Shown here: in pieces, positions 40,899-51,440 of the stretch
Position numbering within the stretch: position 1 is the stretch's first letter
Layout of the letters: each line of letters opens with the position of its first letter
Source: Puccinia triticina
Lineage: Eukaryota; Basidiomycota; Pucciniomycetes; Pucciniales; Pucciniaceae
Direction: 5' to 3'
Assembly (NCBI RefSeq): GCF_026914185.1
Contig: NC_070565.1
Span: 7,421,536-7,485,535, forward strand
Length of the DNA stretch: 64,000 bases
The notes under the pieces: generated by a model
Seen by the model: only the letters and a program-made list of their open reading frames with translations
Told to the model about the DNA's origin: nothing
Databases searched by the model: none
Translations under genes and position numbers: made by a program

Positions 40899-42564
40899 AT
40901 GGATGATTCAAGCTCTGTAAGTCTCTCTCTCTCTATCTATCTATGTCTGGTTTTTTCTCACAATCCTTTCTCAGACCCCTAATGGCCAGTCCCACCAATC
41001 ACCTCCTGCATCGGGTGTGGTTCAAAAACGAAAACAACGGACAAAGGTTCAGATGCAGGAATATCGTGCATCTCTCAAGAAGGAAAAACTTGAAAAGGAT
41101 CAACAACGCAAACTCTTAAAGCTGCAGAAGCAGCAAGAGAAAGAACAAGCCGAATTGAAAAGGAAACTTTCAGCTCCATCTCAATCTCAACGGTCTAAGC
41201 GTGCGACTCCGTCTCAATCACAATGGTCCTCTAAATCAGCCTCCCAATCACAGCCAGAAGAAGAAGACTGCGGCAAGTCATTTGTTAAGGAGGATTACGA
41301 GAATATCTGTACTTACCTCGAGATTCAAAAGAACTATGACGACCTCTACGGAAGTGGGCATCAGACCTCAGTTGGTACGCACAAGATGACAAAGTCTCAG
41401 GCATTCGAAGTCTTTGCAGTGTGGTTGAACAAACACAATGATCAGCTGCTTCTTAGTGGTCATTGACTCCAACAACGTATGACTTATTACTTCAAGAAGC
41501 AATACCAGCCCGCAAAAGACTTTGAATCTGGGACCGGTGCCGGTATTGAAGAAGAATATGGTCCTCAGACTCTTGCCAAGAAACTAGGACAGATGTGCCC
41601 CTGCTACTACCGACTCGACCAAATCCTAGGCAAAAAACCAAATGTAACTTCAATGCACGAGTACGACCACTCCCAATTAAAAAGCTCCTTACAACAACCC
41701 AATGAAGAAGATAGAAAAAGCGAAGCGGAATCGGAGGAGATAACTTACTCGGGATGGGAGGAATCTCTCCCATAATGCAATCCTCAATCCCAACATTTGG
41801 CAGGTCCTCAAGCTCTGTAACTGGCCGACTGTCAATCAATGGAGTTGGACAAGTCCTTGTCCCATGCTCAAACTGATATGTTGCTGGAGAATCCTGTTGG
41901 CCCTCAAAGTCGGCAACCGAATGACTCTCGTCTGATTGAAGAACTGCCGCCATTGCCCTCCTTGTTGACTAATCCGATTGGATCGGGAACGGTCCCTCCA
42001 AACAACCTGCCAATGGTCCCTCCAAACAACCCGGGATCATCTACATCTACACAGGCAAAAGCTCCAACACCAAACATCTCTTCTGGCCAGCATAGACGTG
42101 TGTCCCGGGGAGCTCTTTCAGACGCCAGTCCCGGTTCTACTCTTTGTCGCAGCCAGTCATCAAGTCCCCAACAATCATTGAAGGGGTCTGGGTCTCATTT
42201 AGCAAATGCCTTTAATGGCTCAACGGAAACTAGATTGCAGATGTTTGAGAAGCAAGTTGCGGCTGATGAAGAGCGCTTCAAGCGTGAAGATACGCGAGAG
42301 ACTGAACAAACCAACCTCGAGAGGGATCGTATCAAACGTGAAGACAAGCGGGAAAAATCACGAGACCGGAAGGACAACCAGCAACATGCCGATCGACTTA
42401 AATGGGAGCGCGAAAAATTTAACCGTGAGGAAAAGTTGGTCACAGATCGAGAGGCAAAAGCTGATAAACCGCGAGACGAAAAGAAGACAATGGTCATGGA
42501 GCTCCTTTGTGAGGGAAAGTCAACAGCAGAGGTTGAAAGTATCATCAATATGATATATGGGTAG
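40899..42564 (+). pseudogene. PIF/Harbinger accessory (DNA-binding) protein gene with stops
   Basis: Exon 1 (40899-40916, 'MDDSSS') and a 58-bp intron (GTAAGT..CAG) join exon 2 from 40975 ('TPNGQSHQSPPAS'). The frame then stays the same to 42564 apart from TGA at 41464, TAA at 41773 and TAA at 41818. Basic N-terminal coil ('MQEYRASLKKEKLEKDQQRK'), a central globular block ('DYENICTYLEIQKNYDDLYG', 'FEVFAVWLNKHNDQLL', 'KLGQMCPCYYRLDQILG') and a C-terminal Arg/Glu coiled coil. This is the layout of the second protein of PIF/Harbinger elements, which binds the termini and helps import the transposase. All three stops are one C-to-T step from a sense codon. Confidence 0.7.
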
Positions 42565-42963
42565 GATCAATCTTGGTCCATCGATATTGCTCCTCTTGGT
42601 CCTTTGATATTGGTACATGATTCAATCTCGCTACATCAATCCTTCTCTTGGTCCTTCAATCTTGTTCCATCACTCAATCTCGCTACAGTTAGATAACATA
42701 GAGAATATGAAATAAATACATAAGGAAAGCTGTCCTATCTTCATCTGATTGATTGATCGATCAAAATTATGTTTAGTTTCATCAGAGCTTTCTTCTTCAT
42801 CTGATTGATTGATTGTTCAGCATTTTGTTTAGTTAGACATCATAGAAAATATAAAATAAATACATGAGAGAAGTTGGCGATATGAATTGGAAGAACTATT
42901 GAGAATAGAAAACCCGAACAATATTGGTTTCATTATGAGAAAAAAAGAAACCACATATGATAG

Positions 42964-45814
42964 CTAAAGAGGCAAAATACCTCGTTCGTAGTTATAAGCT
43001 ACACAATCAGCAGTCAAACGGTCTTGCAAATCCTTTGCAGATGGGTTTGGTTCAGGTGCATCATCGTTGGCCTGGGAGACACCTTGGTCATCTGGGTCAA
43101 GCTCGATCCACTGGTCTCCGAGCTGAGCCAAGACATTGTGAAGTATAATGCAGGTGTACAGCCAAGCCGCAAATTGACGCATGTGGTTTTTAGTATATAG
43201 CTGCAATCGCATCTCGCGTAGTGAGCTCCATCGTGTCTTGAGGATTCCAATTGTGTGTTCGTTGCGCACGCGGGCCTTCGCCAAGCAATAGTTAAACTCT
43301 GTATTGATCTGTTTGTAGGCTTCTGGGGCCTTGTACGCCGGTCGTCAATTCATAAGCTGAATCGGCCAGGAGGTATTGTCCTGAATGTTTGGGAAAGCAG
43401 GAGGACAGCCGCATCGGGTTAGGAAATACATATTACCCCTGCAATCGGAAAAAAACTGTTACATACCTTCATCAAAGAAGTTTGATGGATCATTGTGCAG
43501 CTGCATTTGCTTGTAAACTCGGCTGTCCCCACAAGTACCCAGCCAACCAGTGATGAACGAAGTGATGTACTTGTTGCAGTCGCAGATGATCTGGGCGTTG
43601 ACTGAGTATTGTCGTTTTCGATCGTAGAATACTTTGCCGTGGTAACCTGGCCGCTGAAACAAGGGGATAGTTGTACCGTTGTGGTGCTCCATTTGCGTGA
43701 CAATGCCAAAAGCACATTTCAGATGTATTGGGACAGCATAGATACAGCTATAATTCATTATAAGAGGGGGAAGGTATGTATAATACAAGCAGTGTATGTG
43801 TAAATGGAAAAGATGGATTATTATAGATGGAATGGAGGACTAGGGTGGTTGAGGATAGGTGGTTTTATCACAGATGGAACAGCAGACCAGGATTACATAT
43901 GATGGATGATTTCACCAGGGATTGAACGGAGGAAATGACCAGGTAAGATGGCAGGGAGGTGAAATGATTTTATTAAAAGATTTATAGTAACTTGTTTCAA
44001 CAGGAAAGAAGAAAGGAAGGAACAGGAGGCAGAGGAGGAGAGCCCCAGACCCCCATAATTCTGGACAGGCAAGGGTACTTGCATTCTAGGCAGGTGTTTG
44101 GTCATGGAACCATCTATCAGGAGGCTGTGTTGTTTGGGAGGGGGAGTTAGAAGGTATCTAACACAGGCTGCACAGCATCTTTGGCTGGAGTCTTTGTATT
44201 TGTTTGTTCAGGGAAGATTCTATCAGGAGGCTGTGTTGTTTGGAGGTGGAGTTAGAAAGTATCTATCAGGAGGCTGTGTTGTTTGGAGGTGGAGTTAGAA
44301 GGTATCTATCAGGAGGCTGCTTTGTTTGGAGGTGGAGTTAGAAGGTATCTATCTGAAGGCTGTGTATTTGTTTGTTAGTTTGTATATCATAGATGTTTGG
44401 CTGTGGATTTAAAGTGTATCTAGCACAGCAAAGCTGTGTTGTTTGTATTTGTGGCTGTGTAGAAAGGCTGTGTAGGTGAGAACCTCTGCAGCAGAAATCC
44501 CTCACAAGGAGCTTCCTGCAGCAGAAATCCCTCATCCTCCAACATAAAAGGAGGGCCTCTCCCCACTATAATTTTCTTTTTTCCCCATCAGCCTACAAAG
44601 GTTTGGTCACAAGTGGTTAGTTAGTTTAGTTAGGATCAGCCTATAGAGGTTTGGTCACTGTGGTTAGTTTTAGTTTGTAGCAGCCTAGGAAGGTCTGTTT
44701 ATTGTGGTTATTAGTAGTGGATTAGTGTAGAGAACTGTAGTGTGTGTTAAGAACAGTAGTAGAACCAACAACCAAACAACCAACAACCAACATCCAACCC
44801 ATATATATATATTTACTTTGTAACAGATTATTATAACAACATAGTGTCAGCAATTCAACATCACAAAATTTTACAACATATATCAAACTTTATCGCACCC
44901 ACCACGTTAAACCAAGTTACAAAAGATTCACCAAAACTATTGATGCAAGTGATCTAGGTCAGATAGAGATTACTATACAAAAGTAAGAGCTATCTTTGGA
45001 ATCAGCCACACCATTTAAATATTGATTACAAGACTCTTGGTTATTTGCATAGTACCATCAGAGGGGCAGGTCTTTCAAACCACCCGTCAGTTATAATAGG
45101 CTTTCAACTTATTCACAACTTATCTCCCCCTCAACGGAACTTTCGATTACCACTCATCCATCCCTTTGGAGTCCCTACACCGTCCACAAATCCTTCTTTT
45201 CGCATCACATCCGAGATTTCTGCATGGCAATTGGCATCCGGCCACACAATATATTGGCGTCCAATTGTGATAATCGCCTTGATGACTCTGCGAGTGACTT
45301 TGATAACAGTTCCTCGCCCAACATTCAACGTTTGTGAGAATCGTCCAACAGAGGCTCCATTGCCATTCATGCCAAGTCTCTCCAGAGTAATGGCTAGTTG
45401 ATGGGCTATCGGAAGCTGTGGTCAAACCCCTCCGCAATGAAATACAGGATTTGCACAAATCAGGTCAAGTACATCAATGAATCCCGACTTCGATGTTCTC
45501 GCAGCTTGTCGGAAATCTTTGTTGGACATTGAAAAAAGCCTCTCTAGGTCAAACTCATCTCGAGTTTTGGGAGTTGGTTGCGGTTCGAGATATCGGCTTG
45601 ACAAAGTATACTGAAGGATGTCTTCAAACAAGGTCCGATCACTAAAGAGCAAGTCGTACGCTCGTTGTAAGGAGCTGTTCTGTGGAAACAATAGCTGGGC
45701 ATCAGAGGGGATAGGTTTCCTGTCCAAAAGAGCATCGAGGTCTTCAATATCCAGCCAAACAATTATTAAAAAAAGGTCACGGATGAGAGTTTGACGTTCC
45801 GAGTATCCCCGCAT
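42964..45814 (-). pseudogene. PIF/Harbinger transposase (DDE), split by solo LTR
   Basis: ATG at 45814 ('MRGYSERQTLIRDLFLIIV'), preceded by a putative 5'-leader intron. The frame has one in-frame TGA (45424-45422). Then 'ASVGRFSQTLNVGRGTVI' and 'MRKEGFVDGV' up to 45180, where a solo LTR (43680-45179) enters. It resumes at 43679 with 'TTIPLFQRPGYHGKVFYDRK' and 'DCNKYITSFITGWLG'. An 86-bp intron (43466-43381, GTATGT..CAG) separates 'SNFFDEG' from 'QYLLADSAYELT'. A small frame shift lies near 43340, then 'VRNEHTIGILKTRWSSL', 'LYTCIILHNVLAQLGD' and the stop at 42964. The catalytic set D (VDG), D (ADSAY), E (RNEHT) is retained in sequence, but the gene is disabled by LTR, TGA and shift. Confidence 0.8.
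43680..45179 (+). repeat. Solo LTR, 1500 bp
   Basis: Begins TGTGGTGC and ends CCCTACA, flanked by CCGT on both sides (43676-43679 and 45180-45183). The termini match the LTRs of the 10.6-24.4 kb element in opposite orientation, while the centre matches the LTR at 60161-61569. Inserted exactly in the codons of the transposase VDGTT motif. Contains three to four copies of a ~50-bp unit 'tatcaggaggctgtgttgttt' (44112-44345). Confidence 0.9.
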
Positions 45815-46315
45815 TCCTAAACAAAGAGGATTGGTTAGTGAGACAAGGAAGAAAAGAAGTGATGGGGATGAGTACCTACCAGGATGATGGTGTGTTGATG
45901 TCTTGGAGAGGGTTATGTAGGTTTGGCGGTGGTGATGGCTTTGGCGGTGATGGCTTTCACTATCAGTTGCGTTTCCATCTGCTGATGGCACATGTGGTGA
46001 TAAAATTTTATGCATAAAATTTTATGCACGTTTTTTTTACACAGCTGGTTGTAACTAAAATTTTGCTGGTTGCGGCCCAACGTGAACCGGGCTAATGTGT
46101 GGCTGCCTTTGCAGAACCTATCAAGATGAACATACCAAGAATATATTAACTGAAAAGACATTGCGCAGGCGGTCAATCTGGGTGCCCATGCCGTTATTGT
46201 TATAAAAAAATTTGATCCAGTAATTCTGGATTTCAAGCCAAAAGTCCTTGGCCACAAAGTGATCTTCTTGGCCAGTTGGAGATATGAGTAGGCTGTGTTT
46301 CATATAGATCCTCAA

Positions 46316-46338
46316 GGGGGGGGGGGGGGGGGGGGGGG
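46316..46338. repeat. Poly-G run (G23)
   Basis: An uninterrupted run of 23 G within the DUF6589-like coding region; on the coding strand it would read as polyproline. Such runs are slippage-prone and coincide with a frame change in the gene. Confidence 0.9.
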
Positions 46339-47739
46339 CAGTATCACTGTGAGCATCAAAACCATCTGGGGGAGATAGGATGAGTAGTTTGTTATTCCCT
46401 TCAGCGCTTGGGCCATGATGGACCATTTCTTCCAAATCAACAGTAAGCAACCAATGTCTCCAGCTTTCATCAATTGCTTAGCTTCAACAACCGTAGAGAA
46501 ATCGTGCAGCAAAACTAAGGTATTGCTTAGCTTTGGGCTAGCCTTTGGGTGTGCCGCCACATTCCGAGCTCGAGTAGAAAAATAGTTTTCATAGCAGACC
46601 TCCACAATTTGGTTCCAACGCTCAGTGGGAATTTTTGTTTGGGTGTGATTGGTATCGTTGGTATTAGTTTTCATGATGACTCTTAATGAATAAAAAACAA
46701 GTGAGGTCAGTCATCCGCTGAACTAGATAGTCAGTCAGCAAAGGATCAACTTGCCTCAGACAATAATAAACCACAGCCTCAAAAACCGCTCCATCTGATT
46801 GATCATCAAACTGAAATCCTTCTTTTGTATAGCTTTCTCGGAGGGGAATCCCAGGGATTCCAAGTGCTGCCAGGCACCACAGTTATTCATGTCATTTGGG
46901 TTGCCAAAGTGATGACTGAAGATGTTGGAGGCAATGTTCCACAGGGTATGCGAAGCCCCAAGCTGGAAATGAACATTGTCCATTTGATTTTGAGGAACCG
47001 GACTTGGTAGTCGCTGGGATCGCAAGCAGTTGAAGTTTTGCACAGTCCCCAAATCTCCATCCATTGGTTGCAAGCGACCAAAGAAATCCTCTTTTGAGAG
47101 GCCTGTTTGGTTGATAATAGACTGGAAAACCTGGCCAATCCCTTCGGCGGAGTTGTCAGAAGCGTCCATTAGCTTCAACATCAGAAGATCCGGGCGCTTG
47201 GCGCTGATTGGCTCCAGCGGAGAAGGCCTGGTGGCGATTGCGGATTTTGGATCTTCAGGAATTGCTAGGTACTCGTAAAGAACCTTGGCAATCTGACTCT
47301 TATAAACAGATACCTTGTATCTTTGCTCTGATGCCGACGGAAGAAACATGTAAGGTTCTATTACCAAATCTTCAACAGACCGCATGGCCTCATGGAAAAA
47401 GCTTAATTCCATGTTGGGCAAATCCAACTTCGCCAGGAGTTCCTTGTTAGGCAGATGAACATAGCCCCAGGTACCGCACCAAGTGTGGGAGCGGTTGCCA
47501 ATAGACTGCTGATGGATTCGTTCCTATTCGTTCCTCCATATCTATGTTGTCTATGCAAATAGTTGGCGCCAGCGGTACACCTGGTACTGTTCGCATGGCT
47601 GACCTGATAGCCTTTTCGCCTTTGTTTGATAGGGTTTTTAAGGCCGACATGGCTGTGCTTCTTGATGACGCAAGTCCAAGGTAGTTTAAATATTTGTGCA
47701 CCCGTTCTGAAACTCCACAAGCAAAGTGTCAGAATAAGA

Positions 47740-47965
47740 GCCTGTCCGCTCACTGTCCTCTTCATGTCCTGTCTGGCCATGTGGCCTTTATCCTGTCCTG
47801 TCTGGCCATTTGGCCTCTATCCTGTCCTGTCTGGCCATGTGGCCTTTATTCCTGTCCTGTCCGACCATGTGGTCTTCCATCCCTCCTGTGCTTTCTGGCC
47901 ATGTGGCCTTTTTCCTGTTCCGTCTTACCAAGTGGTCCTCCTGTTCTGTCTTGTTGTCATGTCAT
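47740..47965. repeat. Tandem repeat, unit about 30-36 bp ('ctgtctggccatgtggcc')
   Basis: About six imperfect copies of 'cctgtcctgtctggccatgtggcctttat'. Lies inside the span of the DUF6589-like gene, between its N-terminal part (48.98-48.3 kb) and the 47.7-kb block, so it either replaced or expanded part of the gene. Confidence 0.8.
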
Positions 47966-48999
47966 TGTTTCTAGGCCCCCCTTTGGATCTTGCTGGGGGG
48001 CTCTCTAGTTGTGTGTTCTAAGTCCGCTCCTCGGACATGTAATCAAGTCATCGAGTCAGAGCAACAACAAACAAGACCCACAGTGCCCTAGTCCTCAGAC
48101 CCAGCTCCTCGTTCAACCCCTCCTCCTGGCCTCTCAATCTTTCCTTCATCAAGTTAAATCTTAACACAAAGAACCGGACTGAGTTATTGAGCTGAAGGGC
48201 GTTGTGAGGCCTGTTCCGGGTAAAAGCAAGCATTGCACAAATTTTAGTAGATACCTAACACCGTACAAAAGAGAAAATCAATCAGTCAGATGTACATGCA
48301 AACATGATTTCCCAAACCACCTACTCTATGCGCCCGCTGTTAAAAGCGATCCTGTGCATGGGCCACTTGGGTGTAAGAGATCCCGGATAGAACATCAGGG
48401 GAAGCAAGGTCATTGGTGATAACTTCAGCAGAAGCAGGTACACCACTCTCCTCCTGCTGATCAGCATTCTCGGGAGGTTGGGCATTCAGCATGCCCATCA
48501 TTAGATCAAACACAAAAGGCATGTCTAGCTCGGTGAGCACACCATCATGTATGGCCTGTGTTTCAGCGGTGAGGAAACCCTGCTTAACCGTTGTTGAACT
48601 GTGAAAACGACCAGCGGGGTAGTTCCCAGTAGGTGGGATCTGAGTGGCCGTGATGTTGATGGCCTGAGGAACAAGGACAGGAATCACTAAAAGGGACATA
48701 ATGGGAGCCCAACAGGAAATGAGTGTACCTCTTCCAGAATAAAATCATACCAAGCCTGCCGCCCTGAATCCGTCCTATTGATTTCATGGCGTAAAGATGC
48801 AATGAGACTCACAGTGGACTCTATTCCACTGGGAGCCGCCCTCGTCGACGCAAGTAGGCTATATCAGAGTTGCTACTTGTGAGGAAGCGTTGGATGAATT
48901 GCTTTGGAGTCAACACCGTAGGCGGAGCTCGCAATTCTTGGCAGATGTTGAGAACTTTCTGGTCAAAACTGATTTGCTCCATTTTAAATTTAGAGTGAT

Positions 49000-49730
49000 T
49001 ATTGAAGTTATTGGGAATTTATAAGCAAAATATTTATCTCAAAGTATTTCGGAACTAATGGACGGACTAATGGACGGAAGAGCCTGGGGAATTGCTGGAT
49101 TGAGCAAGAGACCCTTGCTTTATACTCATCAAATTGCCCAATCCGATCCCTTGGATTGGCTAAGCTCCATAGGCAGTGGCACCTAGAAGCGAGATGTCCC
49201 GGTATGTGCATAGACTGTTTTGGAGAGATGCACATGGATCCATCCTTTTCCAAAAGGTTCTGAAGGCCTTGAGACAGTGATTAAGCTGCTATCTAGTTCA
49301 AAGAGGACCCAATGACCTCCGGTGAATGTGATTTGGTTTGATAGGGCTATCTCGGATCCAGTTCCCAGAGGTCCCAATGCCTTTATGACTGTGATGAGGC
49401 CCAGAAAGGCCATGATATGGAAATAGGAGCCGTACAGGTAGTGTACAGCTATTTATGCAAGGATGGAATGCATCCGACTGGCGGGCTTCATACAGTGCAA
49501 GCCCTGAACAATCTGCCGGTCACTCGTCTCAAAAATGTAAAACTTCAAAGGGCCATGGCCACCAGATGGTTTGCTGAGTTTTATCCATGCTTGGGCATGG
49601 GAAGGGCCGGATGTAGGCCTTTCAATTGGTGTAACAGGCCTTGGGAAATTCCCTCTCCAAGATAGGGAACAAGTGGAGGCAAATTCCTCCCACCTAAATT
49701 CGAAATCCGCTCACGCCAAAAGTCAGGGAT
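49000..49730. other. Right subterminal non-coding region of the RecQ/DUF6589 element
   Basis: Presumed promoter side of the DUF6589-like gene. Both strands have short open frames without recognisable motifs. Nothing else supported. Confidence 0.5.
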
Positions 49731-49734
49731 ACCC

Positions 49735-49827
49735 CACAAGCCCCTCTTTCAGAGGCTCGCTCCGCGAGAGGCGCCCGGCGGTGTTTCACCCGCCTCCCTC
49801 TGAAACGAGGGGCTTGTGTTAAGCTAG
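49735..49827 (-). repeat. Right terminal inverted repeat with hairpin
   Basis: Inverted counterpart of 37505-37600. The arms CCCCTCTTTCAGAGG and CCTCTGAAACGAGGGG are separated by a GC-rich centre with its own GCTCGCTCCGCGAGAGGCGCC hairpin. Ends ...TTGTGTTAAGCTAG directly before the GGGTTGTAA duplication. Confidence 0.85.
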
Positions 49828-49957
49828 GGGTTGTAAAGAGCGCTAACTTAGTTCGGGGGATAGCCGCTTCCTTCCTTGTCTTGGCTGAATTCTTTCCACA
49901 GGCCATATCACCGGGGGCAAAATCGGGTCATGATGACATTACATGTTGCAATGTCCT

Positions 49958-50927
49958 GTGATACTACAGGCCGTGCATGCGCGCTGTGGTGAGATCAATC
50001 AACCAGCAAGAAAATACAAAAGACGTTGTAGTCGTTATTCCTGTGTTTGTAGGAGAAAAATTAAAACTTTTATTTGTACTCTCTAAACGCCTCAAGATAG
50101 CAACAAATGGACGGCAGAAATGGAATCTACGGTCAAAATAACCCCTAGTCACCAACTGGAACCACCTTCATATCTCTACTGGATCAGAAGATACACGGAT
50201 CACACCTTTCACATGCTAATCCGGGACAGTTCACAGAGTATTTCACATATGATTTCACACACAACTCAGCTCTAGGATACTTTGCATAGGATATTGAATT
50301 CCTTTGTTTCTTTCATTTCCTTCCTTTTATTCCACTCAACCACAAGTTGGCCACTGTTTTGATATTGCATACATATGAAACTCATGTGACCCCCTAGAAG
50401 TTAGACCCCTTCTCAGTTTACTATATAAGGAGGCCTCTGCCTGCCAGTTGTTTCCTCCCTCATGCCATCTGGCTCCCATCATCCATCTACTCACCTGTCA
50501 CAGTTATTTATTACACATACATATTACAGTTACTTGCAATTCACACTCATAGTTGATTTCACAAACCTTTCACAAGCCTCTCAAGGTACTGGGTTCCAAT
50601 CCTGGTGGAAGCTTAGCTTTCAAACCTTGACCTTCTCTTCTTCACTTTATATACCCCCTGCTCACGGACCTGGGTTCAAGCCCCATCCAAGTCATCAGTA
50701 TTTTCTGCCTATTTCAGACATCTCCTCTGTTTCTTAGACACTCAGAACTTTCCACCATACAATCCAACTATACTCTTCATATCTAAAAATATCCTTATCA
50801 CTGAATAAAACTGCCAAGCTTAGCTTGGTGGTCTTGCTTTCTGATATACAGAAAGGCAGAGCTTGCACCTCATCCATACCTTTCGCCATTCAGCAAAAGG
50901 GTCTCACAACACCTTTTGAGTCTTACA
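49958..50927 (+). repeat. 5' LTR of a truncated LTR retrotransposon (left edge approximate)
   Basis: A TATA-like CTATATAAGG (50421-50430), a leader, then the U5-type block ending 'gagtcttaca' at 50927, shared with 242 and 2285. Followed by a leader and gag on the + strand. The start at TGTGATACTACAGG is my best guess from a TG dinucleotide and overall length. No second LTR is present in the window. Confidence 0.6.
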
Positions 50928-51440
50928 AGGGAGTCCCCAACGTGATAGGGATTAGCGTATAATTGGATTTTGAACGTTTAGGAAAAAGTCAACCATCTAG
51001 TTGAATACTTGAATCGGAATAACAAAGAACAAATTTACCAACCTGTACTGTCAAAACAAGTGAAGAATAACCTCAGTTACCCTGAAGATCATCTAGTCTA
51101 CTGAAAAGGACTATCTAGCGACGTTAAAGACTACTTCTCTGAAGAATAAACATTTGTGACGAATTAGGACTGCGAAGTGAATTTTCGAAGAAATCAGACG
51201 ATTAGAAGCTCGGAAGAAGGGTTTATAGGACCTGAAGAAGCCGGACAGGGAAGATTGCCTCTGGATAATCGTATACTGTTAGAAGAAAACACCCAGTCAA
51301 TTTTGAATCAACCCCTCAACTTGCCCTGGTAGAGAACCAGAGACCAATTATTGAAATCAAGAAAATCAGAGACTAGTAGGATCATACTCAACAGATAGAA
51401 TCTATATTCGGAACAACCAGAATTATCAACAGCAGTCAAC

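Larger units (their letters stand above)
40686..46093. mobile_element. PIF/Harbinger-type DNA transposon (with solo LTR inside)
   Basis: Terminal inverted repeats AGCCCGGTTCACGTTGG (left) and the inverse of the right end, AGCCCGGTTCACGTTGG, are identical over 17 bp. AAT flanks both sides (40683-40685 and 46094-46096), the 3-bp duplication expected of PIF/Harbinger. Subterminal 'aaaattttagcataaaatt' AT-palindromes lie at both ends. Two convergent genes: accessory protein (+) and transposase (-). It is inserted in a 59-bp intron of the DUF6589-like gene. Net length without the LTR is about 3.9 kb. Confidence 0.9.
40340..48982 (-). pseudogene. DUF6589-like protein gene, decayed and split by Harbinger element
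   Basis: ATG at 48982 ('MEQISFDQKVLNICQELRAP'). Further conserved-looking blocks: 'GRQAWYDFILEE', 'NYPAGRFHSSTTV', 'KYLNYLGLASSRSTAMSALK', 'TICIDNIDMEER', 'MDASDNSAEGIGQVFQSII', 'LQPMDGDLGTVQNF', 'QLGASHTLWNIASNIF' and 'GFPSEKAIQKKDFSLMINQM', then 'LLTVDLEEMVHHGPS' and 'DHFVAKDFWLEIQNYW'. After the intron it continues at 40665 with 'QRMFQSLKHDCGAKIIHQSH' to about 40340. I recognise this as the fungal DUF6589 family from memory. Frame shifts (near 48830 and in the 46.3-46.7 kb part, including a G23 run), a repeat-filled gap (47.7-48.0 kb) and stops disable it. Acidic residues in CIDNID and MDGDL could be nuclease ligands; this is speculative. Confidence 0.7.
37505..49827. mobile_element. Large TIR transposon carrying RecQ-like helicase and DUF6589-like gene
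   Basis: The left end reads CTAGCCTAACACAATCCCCT and the right end, inverted, CTAGCTTAACACAAGCCCCT; about 27 of the first 31 bases match. Immediately outside both is GGGTTGTAA (37496-37504 and 49828-49836), a perfect 9-bp direct repeat. Each end continues ~100 bp as a GC-rich hairpin. Cargo: RecQ-like helicase (+, 38035-40372) convergent with the DUF6589-like gene (-, 48982-40340). Removing the later Harbinger insertion (40686-46093) leaves ~6.9 kb. A 9-bp duplication fits MULE-like or an unclassified superfamily. I know of no described element with this gene pair, but could not search. Confidence 0.8.

Noticed and set aside
47694..48021. Overlapping 104- and 131-codon + strand frames, Cys/Pro/Trp-rich
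   Set aside because: Produced by the ~30-36-bp tandem repeat; no conserved features.
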